A program made the position numbers and the translations under genes. Positions 26,113 through 35,778 of a DNA stretch of 64,000 bases are shown piece by piece. Below the pieces are notes generated by a model. That model searched no databases. It was not told the DNA's origin and worked only from the letters and a program-made list of their open reading frames with translations. The DNA lies in contig NZ_AUJG01000001.1 in the NCBI RefSeq assembly GCF_000424105.1, positions 310,001 to 374,000 on the forward strand, in the 5' to 3' direction. The DNA comes from Lachnospira multipara ATCC 19207. GTDB taxonomy: Bacteria; Bacillota; Clostridia; Lachnospirales; Lachnospiraceae. Each line of letters begins with the position of its first letter. Position 1 is the stretch's first letter.

Positions 26113-29100
26113 GTGGGTAAGAATTGGACTAAAGATCAGTTATTAGCGATTAAAGAACGTGATAAGAATATTCTTGTTTCAGCTGCAGCTGGTTCTGGTA
26201 AGACAGCCGTACTTGTTGAACGTATTGTAGAGATGATTACAACAGAGCCGGTTACTGATATTGATAAATTCGTAGTTGTTACTTTTACTAAGGCAGCAGC
26301 AAGTGAGATGAAGGACAGAATTAGAAAGGCACTTGAAGCTAAGTTAGATGAGAATCCACTTGATACTAATTTACTTAGACAGCAGACATTACTTAATAAT
26401 GCTCAGATTACAACTATAGATAGTTTTTGCCTTTGGATTATTAAAAATCATTTTTCGGAAATTGACTTAGATCCAGGTTTTAGAACTGCAGACCAGGGAG
26501 AAATTAAGCTTCTTGGAGCAGATGTGTTAGATGATTTAATAGAGGAATATTATGAAAAGCAGGATAAGGATTTCCTTAATCTAGTGGAAGCTTATGCTAC
26601 AGGTAGGGATGATAGTAAGATTAATGACCTAATTGAGAAGGTCTATGACCTTGCTAGATCTAATCCCTGGATTGATGAGTGGTATGACAAGGTTCTAAAG
26701 GTATATGAAAGCATTGATTCAGATGATGACAATGCAGCAATAAAGGACTGTTTATCTAGTATTGTATTATCCCTAGAAGGATACGCCGATTTATATGAGG
26801 GCATGATTGAGATTTGCGATAGACCAATGGGACCAGAAAAATACAAGTCAACCATGCAAGCTGAAGCAGCAGGAATGAAGAGTCTACTTGAAAGTAAGAA
26901 TCTTAAGGAATTTATTGAAAAATTAGGACGAATCTCCTTTGATAGAATGCCTTCAATTAGATCAAATCCTGATATAGACGATGATTTAAAAAATCAGGTT
27001 AAGAATGCCAGGGATGATTATAAGAAATATATTGAGAAATTAAAGAAGACTTTTTCTAGAGATTATGATGGTCTAATAGCAGATGTTAAGCATTGCTACA
27101 CATATGTAAGGACCATAATAAAGCTAGCTAAGGAATACAATGAAAGATTAGCCGCAGTTAAGAAAGATCGTGGAATTATTGACTTTAATGATATGGAACA
27201 TATGGCCCTATCAATTCTTATAAAAAAGGAAGATGGGGAAATAGTTTATACGGACACAGCCAATGAATTAGCTAAGAATTTTGATTATATCATGATTGAT
27301 GAATATCAGGATTCTAATATGTTACAGGAAGTTATTCTTAATGCAGTATCAAAGCTTAGATTAAACGAACCTAATAATGTATATATGGTAGGTGATGTAA
27401 AGCAAAGTATTTATCGCTTTAGACTTGCTTGTCCAGATCTTTTTATTGAAAAATACGATAGTTATAAATACGACTCAGATGAATTTAAGAAAATCGAGTT
27501 AAAGATGAATTTCCGTTCAAGAAAGGAAGTACTTTTTGCAACTAATGATGTATTCTTAAACGTGTTTAATAAGGCCTTTTGTGGCATTTCCTATACAAGT
27601 GAAGTTAGCCTAAACCCTGGATTTCCTTATCCGGAAACTAGTAGCCATAATAGCTTTGCTAATAGTCCATGCGAAATACATCTAATTGATGGAAAGGGTG
27701 TGGATTTTATTGAATCTGATGATGATGACAGCTTAGATGCAGATATGTCAGCTAGCTATGAAGAAGGAAGTTACAACAATAAGGAATTAGAGGCACTTCA
27801 TATAGTTTCCTTAGTAAGAAAGATAGTTAATGAGGAAAACTATGTGTTTGATACAGATCTTGGAGATTATAGAAGAGCAAGTTATAGGGATATTGTTGTA
27901 CTTGTAAGATCTAATAAGGGTTGGTCAGATAGACTTGTTAATATTCTTATGAATAACAATATACCTGCTTATAGTGATTATAGTGAGGGCTATTTTAATG
28001 TTAGGGAAATTAGCGTGTTACTTAGTTTCCTTACAATAGTAGATAATCCGGTGCAAGAAATTCCTTTATCGGCTTCGCTTTTATCATACTTTGGTGGCTT
28101 TAATTCAGAAGATTTGGTAAATATAAGAGTTCTTGGCCGCTATTTAAAGAAAGAAAATTGTCTTGAACATCCTAATCTTTATCATGAGATGCTTGCAATT
28201 GTAGAGGAAGTTGATGGGGTATTAGATGAGGCCTTTGAGGCTATTAGCTTAGAAGAAATAAGACAACTAGCTAATAAGATAAGTGTCTTTTTAACTGAAT
28301 TAAATGATTATCGTAAGAAGTCTAATCTTTTAAATGTATATGACCTATTGTGGGATATTATTTATAATTCTGGTTATTATGACTATGTTGGTACAATGCC
28401 AGCAGGTAAGAGACGTCAGTTGAATTTGGAAATATTCCTTGATAAGGCTGCAGCTTATAGTAAGACAAGTTACACAGGCTTGTTTAATTTTCTACGCTAT
28501 ATAGAACGTTTGAAAAAATTCGACATTGATTTTGAAGAGGCATCAACTCTTTCTGAGAATGAAGATTTAGTTCGAATTATGACAATTCATAAGAGTAAAG
28601 GCCTAGAATTTCCAATCGTTATTATGGCTGGAGTTAATAAGCAATATAACTTACAAGACTCTAAAGGAACTCTAATTCTTGATTCTAATCTTGGTATGGG
28701 AATGGATTATATAGACTTAGATACAAGAACTAAGACAAGCACAATAGTAAAGGGAGCAATTAAGAATAGAATTGATAGGGAAGCAAGAGCTGAGGAACAA
28801 AGAGTACTTTATGTTGCAATGACTCGTGCAAGAGAGAAATTAATAATGGTTTCAGCTGTTGATGATGCTAATAAGCTAATTGAAACAGCAACAAGTGAGG
28901 CAACACTAGTTAATAACGCCAATGGCTTTAGTTATATGCAGCTTAATAAACATAATAGCTTTTTAGCTATGGTGCTTCCAGTTGCGCTACTCCCTAAGGA
29001 ACGACAAACAGGAGACTTCCAAATTGATATATTAGCTGCAGCAGATGTGGTAAAGGAAGCACAGTCAGTTGAAGTTGTTGAAACAACCATGACTAAGGAA

Positions 29101-29919
29101 GATTTCAAAAAAGGAAGCCTACCACCACTTCCAGATTATGTAATTGACCCTAAGGCAGAGCGTCCTGTTAAAGTTACAGTATCAGCTCTTAAGAAGATGC
29201 AGGCAGATGCTGACTTTGATAGTGAAGCCATGTCTATAATAAAGGAAGACTACAAGGATCAGGAAGAAGTTATGGAAGATTCTAAGGAAAATTCTATGGT
29301 AGATCCTAGTATGGAGATACAGAAAAGCCTAGAATCCAAGGATAATCTAGAAAGTCAAGAAACAGAACTAACTAAGGAATACGAGAATAAGCATGTCCCT
29401 AAGTTTATTAAGAATACAGTGGATGAACTTGTGGGCAATGAAAGAGGTAGTGCTTATCATAGAATATTTGAATGCCTTGATTATAGTAAGGTTGAGACTC
29501 TAGAAGATATAAAGGATAATCTTCATAAGATGCTTATGGATGAGAAGATAACTAAGCAACAATATGATTGCATAAAGCCAGAGGATATCTATAAATTTAC
29601 AAAATCAGAAGTAGGTAAGTTAGCAACTAGGGCAAGCAGTCTTGGTAAATTAAGAAGAGAGCAGCCCTTCGTCTTTGATGTAGACGGACAGCTAGTTCAG
29701 GGTATTATAGATATGTTTATTATAGAAGATGATGGTATAACAATCGTAGACTATAAGACAGATCGTGTTCGATTTGGTAAAGCAGGCATTGATGAATTAA
29801 AGAAACGTTATAAGATTCAGCTTGATTACTATGCTATGGCTATAGAGCAGATTACTGGACTTAAGGTATTAAGAAAGGTGATTTATTCAGTAGGTCTTGG
29901 CAAGGAAATTGAGCTTTAG
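26113..29919 (+). CDS. addA: ATP-dependent helicase/nuclease subunit A
   Basis: UvrD-type helicase with a C-terminal nuclease. The GTG at 26113 (MGKNWTKDQLLAI) is preferred over an in-frame TTG at 26077: GTGAGG sits six bases upstream and the AddA family begins with this 'WT..Q..AI' segment. 1268 aa. Walker A 'VSAAAGSGKTAVL', DEYQDSN box, 'GDVKQSIYRFR', 'TIHKSKGLEFP' and 'YVAMTRAREKL'. The nuclease motif is 'GIIDMF...IVDYKTDR'. Glu-rich insert at ~1050-1100. A degenerate second addA tail lies 5.9 kb downstream (35779-35850). Confidence 0.96.
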   Translation: MGKNWTKDQLLAIKERDKNILVSAAAGSGKTAVLVERIVEMITTEPVTDIDKFVVVTFTKAAASEMKDRIRKALEAKLDENPLDTNLLRQQTLLNNAQITTIDSFCLWIIKNHFSEIDLDPGFRTADQGEIKLLGADVLDDLIEEYYEKQDKDFLNLVEAYATGRDDSKINDLIEKVYDLARSNPWIDEWYDKVLKVYESIDSDDDNAAIKDCLSSIVLSLEGYADLYEGMIEICDRPMGPEKYKSTMQAEAAGMKSLLESKNLKEFIEKLGRISFDRMPSIRSNPDIDDDLKNQVKNARDDYKKYIEKLKKTFSRDYDGLIADVKHCYTYVRTIIKLAKEYNERLAAVKKDRGIIDFNDMEHMALSILIKKEDGEIVYTDTANELAKNFDYIMIDEYQDSNMLQEVILNAVSKLRLNEPNNVYMVGDVKQSIYRFRLACPDLFIEKYDSYKYDSDEFKKIELKMNFRSRKEVLFATNDVFLNVFNKAFCGISYTSEVSLNPGFPYPETSSHNSFANSPCEIHLIDGKGVDFIESDDDDSLDADMSASYEEGSYNNKELEALHIVSLVRKIVNEENYVFDTDLGDYRRASYRDIVVLVRSNKGWSDRLVNILMNNNIPAYSDYSEGYFNVREISVLLSFLTIVDNPVQEIPLSASLLSYFGGFNSEDLVNIRVLGRYLKKENCLEHPNLYHEMLAIVEEVDGVLDEAFEAISLEEIRQLANKISVFLTELNDYRKKSNLLNVYDLLWDIIYNSGYYDYVGTMPAGKRRQLNLEIFLDKAAAYSKTSYTGLFNFLRYIERLKKFDIDFEEASTLSENEDLVRIMTIHKSKGLEFPIVIMAGVNKQYNLQDSKGTLILDSNLGMGMDYIDLDTRTKTSTIVKGAIKNRIDREARAEEQRVLYVAMTRAREKLIMVSAVDDANKLIETATSEATLVNNANGFSYMQLNKHNSFLAMVLPVALLPKERQTGDFQIDILAAADVVKEAQSVEVVETTMTKEDFKKGSLPPLPDYVIDPKAERPVKVTVSALKKMQADADFDSEAMSIIKEDYKDQEEVMEDSKENSMVDPSMEIQKSLESKDNLESQETELTKEYENKHVPKFIKNTVDELVGNERGSAYHRIFECLDYSKVETLEDIKDNLHKMLMDEKITKQQYDCIKPEDIYKFTKSEVGKLATRASSLGKLRREQPFVFDVDGQLVQGIIDMFIIEDDGITIVDYKTDRVRFGKAGIDELKKRYKIQLDYYAMAIEQITGLKVLRKVIYSVGLGKEIEL

Positions 29920-29935
29920 TCTAGGAGGTAGATTT

Positions 29936-30292
29936 ATGAAGGTGTATTGTTACAGTAGATGTTCAACTTGTAAGAAAGCATTAAAGTGGCTAGAGGACAA
30001 CAATATTAACTACGACTTAATAGATATCAAGGAAAATAATCCAGACCAGAAAACTTTAAAGGAAGCCTATGAAAAAAGCGGCAAGGAATTAAAAAAGTTC
30101 TTTAACACTAGCGGTCAACTTTATAGAAGCATGGAGCTATCTAAAAAGTTAAAGGATATGTCAGAAGAAGAACAGCTAAAGCTTTTAGCTACAGATGGCA
30201 TGTTAGTAAAAAGACCATTAGTTATTACAGAAGATGCCGTATTGCTAGGCTTTAAAGAAGAGGAATGGCAGAGTTTAAAGCAAAGAAGATGA
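29936..30292 (+). CDS. ArsC/Spx-family thioredoxin-fold protein
   Basis: 118 aa. Start at 29936, seven bases after AGGAGG. CxxC at C9-C12 (SRCSTCKKA), the '[14 protein letters not shown]' strand-helix, and '[10 protein letters not shown]', the RP substrate-loop of the family. Real arsenate reductases and Spx both share this fold; nothing here points to arsenic metabolism, and an Spx-like or YffB-like role is as likely. It lies 16 bases after addA and is followed by a broken DUF488 gene. A remnant of a second copy is seen at 36026-36085. Confidence 0.85.
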   Translation: MKVYCYSRCSTCKKALKWLEDNNINYDLIDIKENNPDQKTLKEAYEKSGKELKKFFNTSGQLYRSMELSKKLKDMSEEEQLKLLATDGMLVKRPLVITEDAVLLGFKEEEWQSLKQRR

Positions 30293-30296
30293 TATA

Positions 30297-30446
30297 GTGA
30301 ATAATAAGATTTTAATTAAGAGAGCTTATGAAAATGTATCAGAAACCGATGGAACTAGAATACTAGTAGATAGACTTTGGCCAAGGGGTAAGAGTAAAGA
30401 TATCATTAAACAAAGAGTTAGAGCATTAGCTTTAACTCTTATTTAA
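30297..30446 (+). pseudogene. Truncated DUF488-family gene
   Basis: GTG at 30297 opens 49 codons beginning '[12 protein letters not shown]' and '[16 protein letters not shown]', the N-terminal third of DUF488 (YeaO-like) proteins, normally ~115 aa. After GKSK the frame runs into a palindromic repeat (30397-30455) and stops. The repeat's second copy lies at 35963-36025, so the gene seems to have been cut where the bacteriocin cassette joins the chromosome. Confidence 0.7.
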
Positions 30447-30455
30447 TTTATAGAA
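30397..30455. repeat. Palindromic boundary repeat, left copy
   Basis: Contains ATTAAAC-A-AAGAGTTAGAGC, loop ATTA, GCTTTAACTCTTATTTAAT: arms of ~20 bases with a few wobbles. The same ~60-base unit (one substitution, and a 4-base insertion near the loop) lies at 35963-36025. The two bracket the bacteriocin cassette. Terminator-like shape, so it may also stop transcription. Confidence 0.8.
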
Positions 30456-30741
30456 AAGGAAACTATTTTGGTGGGTTATATGTTTTATATATAAAAAGTA
30501 CTATGTTTTTAGTAAATTAATTAGAATAGATATGAAAAAAATAAGACTCTCGAACTATTGAATATTTTTAAATTTCGCATATAATAATATCATATTTCGA
30601 AATAAAAAAAGCTAAAGACTAATTGAAGCTTAGCCTTTAGCAATCTAGTATTCTTAAAAATTAAGAATGACATAATTATATATCATTCTTTATACCCGGG
30701 CAAGACATTTAAGAATTGACATCAAAAAGGAGGTATAAAAT
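30456..30741 (+). promoter_or_regulatory. AT-rich leader/promoter region of the bacteriocin cassette
   Basis: Holds a hairpin GCTAAAG..CTAA/TTAG..CTTTAGC (30611-30640) whose minus-strand side is followed by a T-run. Two overlapping, mutually exclusive palindromes follow: ATTCTTAA-AAA-TTAAGAAT (30650-30668) and AAGAATGA/TCATTCTT (30663-30690). These could be operator half-sites or alternative RNA folds. A TTGACA occurs at 30717 but has no -10 before the gene. AAAAAGGAGG precedes the precursor. Confidence 0.45.
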
Positions 30742-30945
30742 ATGAACAAAATTGTTAGTTTAATAGGTTGTTCTTTCGAAACGGCATCAGTTATCCTCAA
30801 TGCGTTAGATGTAGCATCATTTATAGGTGTTTTATGTGCATTAACAGGAATTGGTGCAACGGCTGGCGCAGCAATACTTGGATATAAAGCTGCAATAACT
30901 ACAGTGGCTAAGACAGCAGGTAAATATGCGGCAAAGGCTATGTAA
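30742..30945 (+). CDS. Putative circular (head-to-tail) bacteriocin precursor, 67 aa
   Basis: Small, cationic, very hydrophobic and rich in Ala/Gly/Ile, without double-glycine leader or Cys-rich core. The layout ('LIGCSFETASVILNALD' then 'IGATAGAAILGYKAA', ending 'KTAGKYAAKAM') resembles carnocyclin/circularin/garvicin ML precursors, which form four to five amphipathic helices after removal of a very short leader. A possible junction is Leu7 to Met67, with leader MNKIVS. The strong AGGAGG, the hairpin just after the gene, and the downstream SpoIIM/DUF95 protein, ATPases and 35-aa cationic peptide support the call. Alternative: a linear unmodified bacteriocin. Confidence 0.65.
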   Translation: MNKIVSLIGCSFETASVILNALDVASFIGVLCALTGIGATAGAAILGYKAAITTVAKTAGKYAAKAM

Positions 30946-30974
30946 TAAATAATACAATATCAATAATCACATAG

Positions 30975-30998
30975 GAGGTACCAGTCCTGGTACCTCTT
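30975..30998 (+). terminator. Hairpin between the precursor and the export genes
   Basis: GAGGTACCAG-TC-CTGGTACCTC, perfect 10-bp arms, then TTATCTTT. Probably a partial terminator or RNase barrier that keeps precursor mRNA more abundant than the rest of the operon. Confidence 0.75.
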
Positions 30999-31015
30999 AT
31001 CTTTAAGGAGTATAG

Positions 31016-31540
31016 ATGAACAAAAGTAGAAAAATTATGAGTATATTAATTATATTGATTATCAATGTATTGATATCTGTATTTAATTATGGAAATGTTC
31101 TAAATAGCAATACAACTCTATTAAGTGACTATAAAGATATAATAAACAATAATAATCTCTTTATCATAATCACAGTTTGTATAATACAGACAATTCTTTT
31201 GCTTATTATGGTTATTATAGACTTATTTCTTCTTGTAGTGATAAACAATATAATTGTAGATAATAAGATATCAATGAAGGAAAATGCATTCAAAATACTT
31301 GTGGTTGATTTTCTGATAGTTGTAATTAATTTTCTGGTTTTGATAATAATAGGGGATTATAGGATAAACACAATTAAGCTTATTAATATAATACCATTAT
31401 CAATTGTTATAAAAGGAATATTGATATATTTTGCTATCTATAGGAATAGATTTAAATCAAAGTATGTAATCACTGTTTTATGTACCGTAATGATTGAATA
31501 TTTGATTAGTATTGCTTTTTGGTTGATTAATAGAATATAG
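31016..31540 (+). CDS. Membrane protein of the bacteriocin cassette, 174 aa
   Basis: Four to five hydrophobic helices rich in Ile/Leu with short loops. Starts after AAGGAG, straight after the hairpin. No family recognised. In circular-bacteriocin operons the gene next to the precursor often encodes a multi-helix membrane protein for maturation, secretion or immunity, so that is the likeliest role, inferred from position only. Confidence 0.6.
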   Translation: MNKSRKIMSILIILIINVLISVFNYGNVLNSNTTLLSDYKDIINNNNLFIIITVCIIQTILLLIMVIIDLFLLVVINNIIVDNKISMKENAFKILVVDFLIVVINFLVLIIIGDYRINTIKLINIIPLSIVIKGILIYFAIYRNRFKSKYVITVLCTVMIEYLISIAFWLINRI

Positions 31541-31549
31541 GAGAAAATT

Positions 31550-31657
31550 ATGAAAAATAATAATAAAAAAATAAAGAAGACACTCATGCTGAATTTGATT
31601 ATTTGTATTGTAAATGTCATTGTAGGTATTGTAGCGATTGTGTGGGCTTTAAGTTAA
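31550..31657 (+). CDS. 35-aa cationic single-helix peptide, immunity-like
   Basis: ATG at 31550 after AGGAGA. Sequence: basic head MKNNNKKIKK, then one membrane helix (LIICIVNVIVGIVAIVWAL). It ends one base before the next gene. Small cationic membrane peptides are the usual immunity proteins of circular bacteriocins, though they are mostly ~50 aa; a structural role in the export complex is possible. Confidence 0.6.
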   Translation: MKNNNKKIKKTLMLNLIICIVNVIVGIVAIVWALS

Positions 31658-31658
31658 T

Positions 31659-32960
31659 ATGAAGGAATATCTTAGATTGCATAGACTAATTAAAAAAAGA
31701 AGTCTAGAGGAGAGAATAGCATTTACAATTAAACCGCTAATTAATATTTTTGTCGATGAAGATAAAAAGTATATTGTGTCTTTTTTTTACTATTTATATA
31801 TCTTAACAGAAGTTCTACAATATGTTTTTTTAGCAATATTGTGTTTAATAATCACACATTTTATAAACTATGAAATCCTTGAAATTAGTATTATATGTGC
31901 TGTTACAAATTTATTTATTGTCTATAGCTTTGATAATAACGAAGTAACAGAATTTTTTCTAGAGTTGAGATTCTTTCTTACAAAGGTGAACATAAGTAAA
32001 AGAAAAAGAAAAAATATAGTATGTCTTTTTTTAACAAAAAACATGTGGCTATACATAGTTATAAGTGGGATAGCGATATTCTTTGTTTTAAGATGTCACA
32101 TATTGGTAAGAATAGCAATAACACTAATATCGTTATTAATAAATCTCATAATCTCTTTTGTTTTACTTAAGCTTTATAAAAAAATAGACATGATCGCTTT
32201 AGTGCTAAAAAACGATAATAGTGATTTGGTGCAAGAAAAAGATACTACCATTAGTATAACAGTTGAGAAAAAAAGTGAATTTTATAAGTTACTAAAAAGG
32301 AAGACTTATTATGAATATAATGGTAGTTTCTTTAGAGTAAACAAAAAAATAATAACGGTAATTATAGGATTAATAATTGTTGGAATTAGATTTATAGGTA
32401 TTGATAGAAACTATGTTTACATATTATTTGCATCGCTAGTTGCAACAATTACTAACGTATATGTGTCATATTATTACAAATATATTATTTCAAGCCAAGA
32501 TATGAGAATTACGAATTTTTATTTTATAAATAAGTTTAGAGTAAGAAATAAGTATATTAAGTCAACATTTTTATTCTTGCTAAGTGAGTCTTGTATTGAT
32601 GTAATAATCTTGGCTGTTAGCGTAATAATAGCAGGTAGATTTGAATGGGTTAGTCTGTTGGTTAGTGCTATCACGTTTATAATATATACATGTGCGTTAA
32701 TGATTTGCACGTCTAGAATGTACAATCCTATGACTGCAGATTTAGACGAGATTAAAGATGACTTAGATACAAATCTTCTTAAAGATTATTTTGAAGATTA
32801 TATCATTATGGGATTACCTGTAATTATTATTAGTTACTGGCTTGCTATTTATAAGCTAAAAGGTGATATTGCATCTTTTTTATTTTATATAAGTGGTTAT
32901 AGCTGTTTTTTACTAGCTTACATAGTATTAATGAAAAGAATGGAAGATAGAAAATGTTGA
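31659..32960 (+). CDS. Polytopic membrane protein, probable ABC export subunit
   Basis: 433 aa. About eight to ten hydrophobic helices with two basic cytoplasmic loops ('NISKRKRKNIV', 'KKSEFYKLLKRKTYYEYN'). No catalytic motif and no recognised family. It overlaps by seven bases the ATPase at 32954, so it is most likely its membrane partner. Confidence 0.6.
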   Translation: MKEYLRLHRLIKKRSLEERIAFTIKPLINIFVDEDKKYIVSFFYYLYILTEVLQYVFLAILCLIITHFINYEILEISIICAVTNLFIVYSFDNNEVTEFFLELRFFLTKVNISKRKRKNIVCLFLTKNMWLYIVISGIAIFFVLRCHILVRIAITLISLLINLIISFVLLKLYKKIDMIALVLKNDNSDLVQEKDTTISITVEKKSEFYKLLKRKTYYEYNGSFFRVNKKIITVIIGLIIVGIRFIGIDRNYVYILFASLVATITNVYVSYYYKYIISSQDMRITNFYFINKFRVRNKYIKSTFLFLLSESCIDVIILAVSVIIAGRFEWVSLLVSAITFIIYTCALMICTSRMYNPMTADLDEIKDDLDTNLLKDYFEDYIIMGLPVIIISYWLAIYKLKGDIASFLFYISGYSCFLLAYIVLMKRMEDRKC

Positions 32961-33616
32961 GTGTCAATAATTTATACAAAAATTATGCTGATAGAGAAGT
33001 GTTTAATACAATATCATTTAGTATACCTCAAAAAGCCATAGTTTCGCTTTTTGGAAAAAATGGACAAGGGAAGACGACGCTACTAAAAATTATAAGTGGA
33101 CAAATAAAATACGAAGGTAGAATTACATATAATGGTATCAGCCTTGAAAATGATTATAATGAGTTTATAAAAAATGTTGTTTTAATTAATAACAGTGATT
33201 TTTTATATTCGCATCTTAGCTTAATGGAACATATAAGTTTAATAAAGAATCTATCTGACAGTGAAGTATTAGCTGATGAATTGTTAGATGAACTGATAGA
33301 TATCTTAGGAGTATCAGAATACAAAGATATGTATATCAAGAATTTATCATTGGGTACAAAACAAAAAATGCAGATTATAACAAGTTTATTAACAAAGCCG
33401 AAGGTGATTCTTTTTGACGAACCTTTTGTTAATTTGGATGAAAAATCTGTTATTAATCTTTTGAAATTTCTAGAGGAATATAATGAAAAGAATAATGGTA
33501 TTATAATCTTTTCAACTCATTCAAGGGATGAAAAATTACAAAAGTTCTCAAATTATAGAATGGAGTTGCTAGATAAAGATATGGTCAGTTTGGAGGTTAT
33601 AAATGTATATAACTAA
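32954..33616 (+). CDS. ABC transporter ATP-binding protein (bacteriocin export/immunity)
   Basis: 220 aa. Walker A GKNGQGKTT, signature LSLGTKQKM, Walker B VILFDEP and switch His in STHSRDE. Overlaps neighbours on both sides (7 and 14 bases), so the three are translationally coupled. Circular-bacteriocin clusters carry such a stand-alone ATPase next to the SpoIIM/DUF95 protein. Confidence 0.85.
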   Translation: MLSVNNLYKNYADREVFNTISFSIPQKAIVSLFGKNGQGKTTLLKIISGQIKYEGRITYNGISLENDYNEFIKNVVLINNSDFLYSHLSLMEHISLIKNLSDSEVLADELLDELIDILGVSEYKDMYIKNLSLGTKQKMQIITSLLTKPKVILFDEPFVNLDEKSVINLLKFLEEYNEKNNGIIIFSTHSRDEKLQKFSNYRMELLDKDMVSLEVINVYN

Positions 33617-34115
33617 GAATAAAGCAATACAGCTATATTGTATTTTCTTTGCTTTGACAATTGTATTTATACTATTAGGTTTTACTATTAATATTAATAT
33701 AGAGGCTGATTATAATTTAGATCCAAGCTTGCTAGAAATCCTTATAAATAACTTAGTCGTAAATGGGGAAGCGATTCTATTTACAATAATAACTGCAGGT
33801 ATATATTCTATTTTATACCTTTTTCGTGAATTTGTGTTTTTGGGTGCGGTAGTTAATTCATTAAGAAGAAAAACAACATTTATTAGGGCAATATCTTTTG
33901 TGGGTATTCATGGTGTAATTGAAGTTCCAGCTATTGTTTTATCTGCAACTCTAGGTGTGATTATTTTTTTATCTATACTAAATTACTTAAAATCAAGAAA
34001 GGCTAATTGGAAATTTATAGGTAAGTTACTGATTATAGATTGTTTAATGATAATAATGGCCGCTCTAGTAGAAAGTTTCATCACGCCTTTTATGCTTAAA
34101 AATTACATACTTTAG
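33603..34115 (+). CDS. SpoIIM/DUF95-family membrane protein
   Basis: 170 aa with about four helices. The conserved 'GIHGVIEVPAIVLSATLGV' matches the family hallmark PHGxxElPAixlaxxxGl of SpoIIM/DUF95 proteins. That family is a diagnostic partner in circular-bacteriocin loci (for example the large membrane proteins of the circularin, uberolysin and carnocyclin clusters), where it is needed for maturation/secretion and contributes to immunity. Starts 14 bases inside the ATPase gene. Confidence 0.75.
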   Translation: MYITKNKAIQLYCIFFALTIVFILLGFTININIEADYNLDPSLLEILINNLVVNGEAILFTIITAGIYSILYLFREFVFLGAVVNSLRRKTTFIRAISFVGIHGVIEVPAIVLSATLGVIIFLSILNYLKSRKANWKFIGKLLIIDCLMIIMAALVESFITPFMLKNYIL

Positions 34116-34124
34116 GAGATTATA

Positions 34125-34820
34125 GTGGAATTAATATTTAGAAATCTATGCATTAAACATGGCAAAAAAGTAATTATAAAAAATATGAATATGGATTTTA
34201 AAGGTGGGCAAGTGGTAGGCCTTATTGGATATAATGGAGTCGGTAAGACAACACTTTTAAAAGCGATATCAGGCCTTAAGGAATTTGACGGTGAGATTTT
34301 ATTTGATGGAATGTCACTTACCAAGTATAGAAAGAAAAATGATTATCCAATATCAGTTCTATTAAATGATATAGGAATATATAGGGATTTATCAGCTGTT
34401 GATAATATAAAAATTGAGGCAATCTATAATAATATTCATGCTAGTAATGTAGAAAGTTTAATTGATGCTTGTATTGGTTTAGCTGGACTAGAAAATGATA
34501 AAAAAATACCTGTTAGAAAATATTCATTAGGTATGCTTAGACGATTACAGATATCAATGCTTACAATAAGAAAGGCTGATGTGGTTTTATTAGATGAACC
34601 ATTTAATGGACTTGATCAAGAAGGCATACTGTTGGTTAGAAAATTAATTGAACAGTATAGAAAGAATAGAAAAATAGTTTTCGTGTCTAGTCATACGTTA
34701 CAAGAATTAAAGCTGGTTTGTGATAAGTTTATGTTTGTTAATAAAGGTGAAGTTAGCGTAAGAAATAATGATAAGGATATCGATATAGATAAACTATATG
34801 AGGATATAATAAAGAGGTAG
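34125..34820 (+). CDS. Second ABC transporter ATP-binding protein
   Basis: GTG start at 34125 after AGGAGA. 231 aa, Walker A GYNGVGKTT, signature YSLGMLRRL, Walker B VVLLDEP and switch His in SSHTLQE. One base separates it from its likely permease at 34822. Secondary ABC systems in circular-bacteriocin loci add self-immunity. Confidence 0.85.
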   Translation: MELIFRNLCIKHGKKVIIKNMNMDFKGGQVVGLIGYNGVGKTTLLKAISGLKEFDGEILFDGMSLTKYRKKNDYPISVLLNDIGIYRDLSAVDNIKIEAIYNNIHASNVESLIDACIGLAGLENDKKIPVRKYSLGMLRRLQISMLTIRKADVVLLDEPFNGLDQEGILLVRKLIEQYRKNRKIVFVSSHTLQELKLVCDKFMFVNKGEVSVRNNDKDIDIDKLYEDIIKR

Positions 34821-34821
34821 T

Positions 34822-35754
34822 ATGCTAAAGTTAATAAATTTTGAGATTAAGAAAGTTTTTTCAGGGAAAATATCATACATAATATTAATTTTAATTGCGG
34901 TGTTAATAGGTTTGTATTCTTTGATATTTGAAAAAATATCTTACGAAAAGTTATATGATTACTCAGTTGGATTATTAGCCGAAACAAAAAATGCTCAGAA
35001 TGGGATTGATTTAAATTCAACGTCAGATACGATAGAAATTCAAAATCTAATTGATACTAGTGTTAATAAAATTGCTTTTTGTGTAGAAAACAACATACCA
35101 GTAAATTTGTCTAATGTTTGGTTTTTTATGGAAAAAATTAATATGTTATATCTTGTTATAATTATAGGAGTTCTATTGCTATTATCTAGACTATACTATA
35201 TTGAATTAAGAGATGAGACACTTACTAGGCTCTTCTTTTCAAAATGCGGTTTTCTAAAAATACTAATATCTAAGATTATAGCTACATTTATTATCTCTAT
35301 TGGAAGTGTATTCTTTATTTACTTTTGTTCTTTCATGCTAGGTTTATTAAGATTTGGTTTTAATGGAAATGTGTTAAAAACTGTAGTTGAATTAAATGGA
35401 CAATTTGAAATTGTAAATATAATAAGGATTATTATTTATCAAATATTAGTCATTTTACTACAGATCAATTTGTATGCTTCATTTTTTGTACTCTTAATAA
35501 CAATAACAAAAAGCGATAAATTATCATTAATACTGATTGCGTTATGGGTATTTTTTAATAATAATATTAGTCTAATGTTAAATAATAAGTACTTAGAAAA
35601 ATTATTACCATTCAAAGCATTATCTTTAGGATATAAAGAATTATTGGAGAAAGAAACTTCATTTATAGTAGTAATGCTTGTATTTACTATTATGTTTTAT
35701 ATTTTATCAATTATACTAAATTATTATTTTGGCAATAAAAAGAAGTATTTATAA
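34822..35754 (+). CDS. ABC-2 type permease
   Basis: 310 aa. An N-terminal helix after 'INFEIKKVFSGK', a long external loop (~residues 35-100), then five further helices: the ABC-2 layout of peptide/antibiotic self-protection exporters such as LanFEG or BcrB. Last gene of the cassette. A degenerate addA tail begins 24 bases later. Confidence 0.75.
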   Translation: MLKLINFEIKKVFSGKISYIILILIAVLIGLYSLIFEKISYEKLYDYSVGLLAETKNAQNGIDLNSTSDTIEIQNLIDTSVNKIAFCVENNIPVNLSNVWFFMEKINMLYLVIIIGVLLLLSRLYYIELRDETLTRLFFSKCGFLKILISKIIATFIISIGSVFFIYFCSFMLGLLRFGFNGNVLKTVVELNGQFEIVNIIRIIIYQILVILLQINLYASFFVLLITITKSDKLSLILIALWVFFNNNISLMLNNKYLEKLLPFKALSLGYKELLEKETSFIVVMLVFTIMFYILSIILNYYFGNKKKYL

Positions 35755-35778
35755 AATACAAAAATAAATTAATGTATT

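Noticed and set aside
29936-30292. Arsenate resistance gene
   Set aside because: The fold and CxxC are right, but no arsenite pump or ArsR regulator is nearby; family-level naming is safer.
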